Positions 6,430-6,938 of a stretch of DNA of 6,938 nt are shown in pieces. The translations under genes were made by a program, and so were the position numbers. Numbering within the stretch: the stretch's first letter is position 1; every line of letters begins with the position of its first letter. This DNA comes from Candidatus Dadabacteria bacterium (GTDB lineage Bacteria; Desulfobacterota_D; UBA1144; Nemesobacterales; UBA2774). Where the stretch lies: positions 1 to 6,938 of the forward strand of contig DAOVUC010000089.1 in NCBI GenBank assembly GCA_030632765.1, written 5' to 3'. Below the pieces are notes generated by a model. It was given only the letters and a program-made list of their open reading frames with translations, was not told the DNA's origin and ran no database searches.

Positions 6430-6938
6430 TCAGTACCTTACATTTTCTAAGTAAAGCCCATGTGCCGGGGCCGCATATACGTACTTAGTTTTCTCACCGG
6501 AATCAAGAATTTCTGAAAAGTCTAAAGGAGTGATTCTCCCTTTACCTACTTGAACCATAGTTCCAACAATGAGTCTAACCATTCTCTTAAGAAATCCTGT
6601 AGCTTCTATATTGAATTCCAGAATATCTTTATTTACTTGTTCAATTCCCACACTTAAAACTGTCCTGACCGTTGTTTTTACTTCAGCGCCGGATTGAGCA
6701 AATGCCTTAAAGTCGTGTTCACCTATGAGATGCTCAGCAGATTGTCTCATTTGGCCTAATTCAAGGGGATGTGGTATATACCAGGCCCTCTTTCTAAGTA
6801 GAGCTGAAGGATGAGGACTATTAAATACCTTATAGATATACGTCTTACTTTTCACAGAGTGCTGTGCATGAAAATCCAGACCGACTTCTTGGGCATTTTT
6901 TATCGTTATATCCTTAGGAAGAACAGAGTTAAGACCCA
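6430..6938 (-). CDS. truA: tRNA pseudouridine(38-40) synthase, C-terminal 168 residues (5' end outside window)
   Basis: TruA isomerises uridine to pseudouridine at positions 38-40 of the tRNA anticodon arm. The frame is open from the window edge to TGA at 6430-6432, giving 168 residues; the family is usually about 245-270 aa, so roughly 80-100 residues, including the catalytic Asp motif, lie outside. The visible part begins GLNSVLPKDI, then LDFHAQHSVKSKTYIY (FHAR in many homologues), GEHDFKAF, FLKRMVRLIVGTMVQVGKG and the C-terminal APAHGLYLENVRY, all TruA signatures in order. A shorter version starting at the GTG at 6855 would cut away the conserved GLNSVLP and FHA segments, so that GTG is an internal Val codon. 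The FAH gene follows after 54 bp with no visible terminator. Confidence 0.95.
   Translation of the reverse strand, partial: GLNSVLPKDITIKNAQEVGLDFHAQHSVKSKTYIYKVFNSPHPSALLRKRAWYIPHPLELGQMRQSAEHLIGEHDFKAFAQSGAEVKTTVRTVLSVGIEQVNKDILEFNIEATGFLKRMVRLIVGTMVQVGKGRITPLDFSEILDSGEKTKYVYAAPAHGLYLENVRY

Noticed and set aside
6253..6450. 65-codon plus-strand frame spanning the FAH start and truA end.
   Set aside because: Antisense to the FAH N-terminus and truA C-terminus. Its hydrophobic appearance comes from the reversed A-rich codons of the real genes.
6430..6855. A 141-residue protein starting at GTG 6855 as the complete gene.
   Set aside because: The frame stays open to the window edge and the upstream residues (GLNSVLP, FHA) are TruA signatures, so the GTG is internal and the gene is truncated only by the window.
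1..6938. A defence system, CRISPR array, transposon, integrase or attachment site.
   Set aside because: I saw no tandem repeat-spacer pattern, terminal inverted repeats, transposase or recombinase motifs; all long frames are explained by housekeeping genes.

Overview
The window is a stretch of ordinary bacterial chromosome, AT-rich by eye (about 40% G+C). Every gene I can support lies on the minus strand and the genes are closely packed. In transcription order (right to left) they are: the 3' part of truA (tRNA pseudouridine synthase), a fumarylacetoacetate-hydrolase (FAH) family enzyme, leuB (3-isopropylmalate dehydrogenase), mfd (transcription-repair coupling factor), and a lipoprotein of the SurA/PpiC parvulin family whose 3' end is cut by the window edge.

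The organism is most likely a Gram-negative bacterium. The last gene encodes a lipoprotein with a SurA_N-like plus rotamase-like architecture, typical of periplasmic or outer-membrane folding factors. An mfd-parvulin pair and a leuB/truA neighbourhood recall deltaproteobacteria-like lineages (Desulfobacterota and relatives), but I cannot place it more precisely from sequence alone. TGA, TAG and TAA all end genes here, so the standard bacterial code applies.

Layout: 6430-6938 truA (5' end outside the window); 54-bp gap; 5617-6375 FAH enzyme; 208-bp gap (5409-5616), the only sizeable non-coding stretch, with AT-rich inverted repeats, a possible 35-codon small ORF, a possible weak terminator and a candidate promoter for leuB; 4314-5408 leuB; 3-bp gap; 885-4310 mfd; 24-bp gap; 1-860 parvulin lipoprotein. 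leuB, mfd and the parvulin gene look like one transcription unit, and truA-FAH looks like another or an upstream part of the same one.

The genes do not form one pathway: tRNA modification, a 2-oxoacid-type hydrolase or decarboxylase, leucine biosynthesis, transcription-coupled repair and envelope protein folding. Points that stand out are a run of three consecutive non-ATG starts (GTG, TTG, GTG), a leuB-mfd junction in the same reading frame with one stop codon between them and no Shine-Dalgarno for mfd, and a parvulin-like domain that seems to lack both hallmark histidines. I found no mobile element, CRISPR array, defence system, rRNA or tRNA, and nothing that looks like a new multi-gene system.
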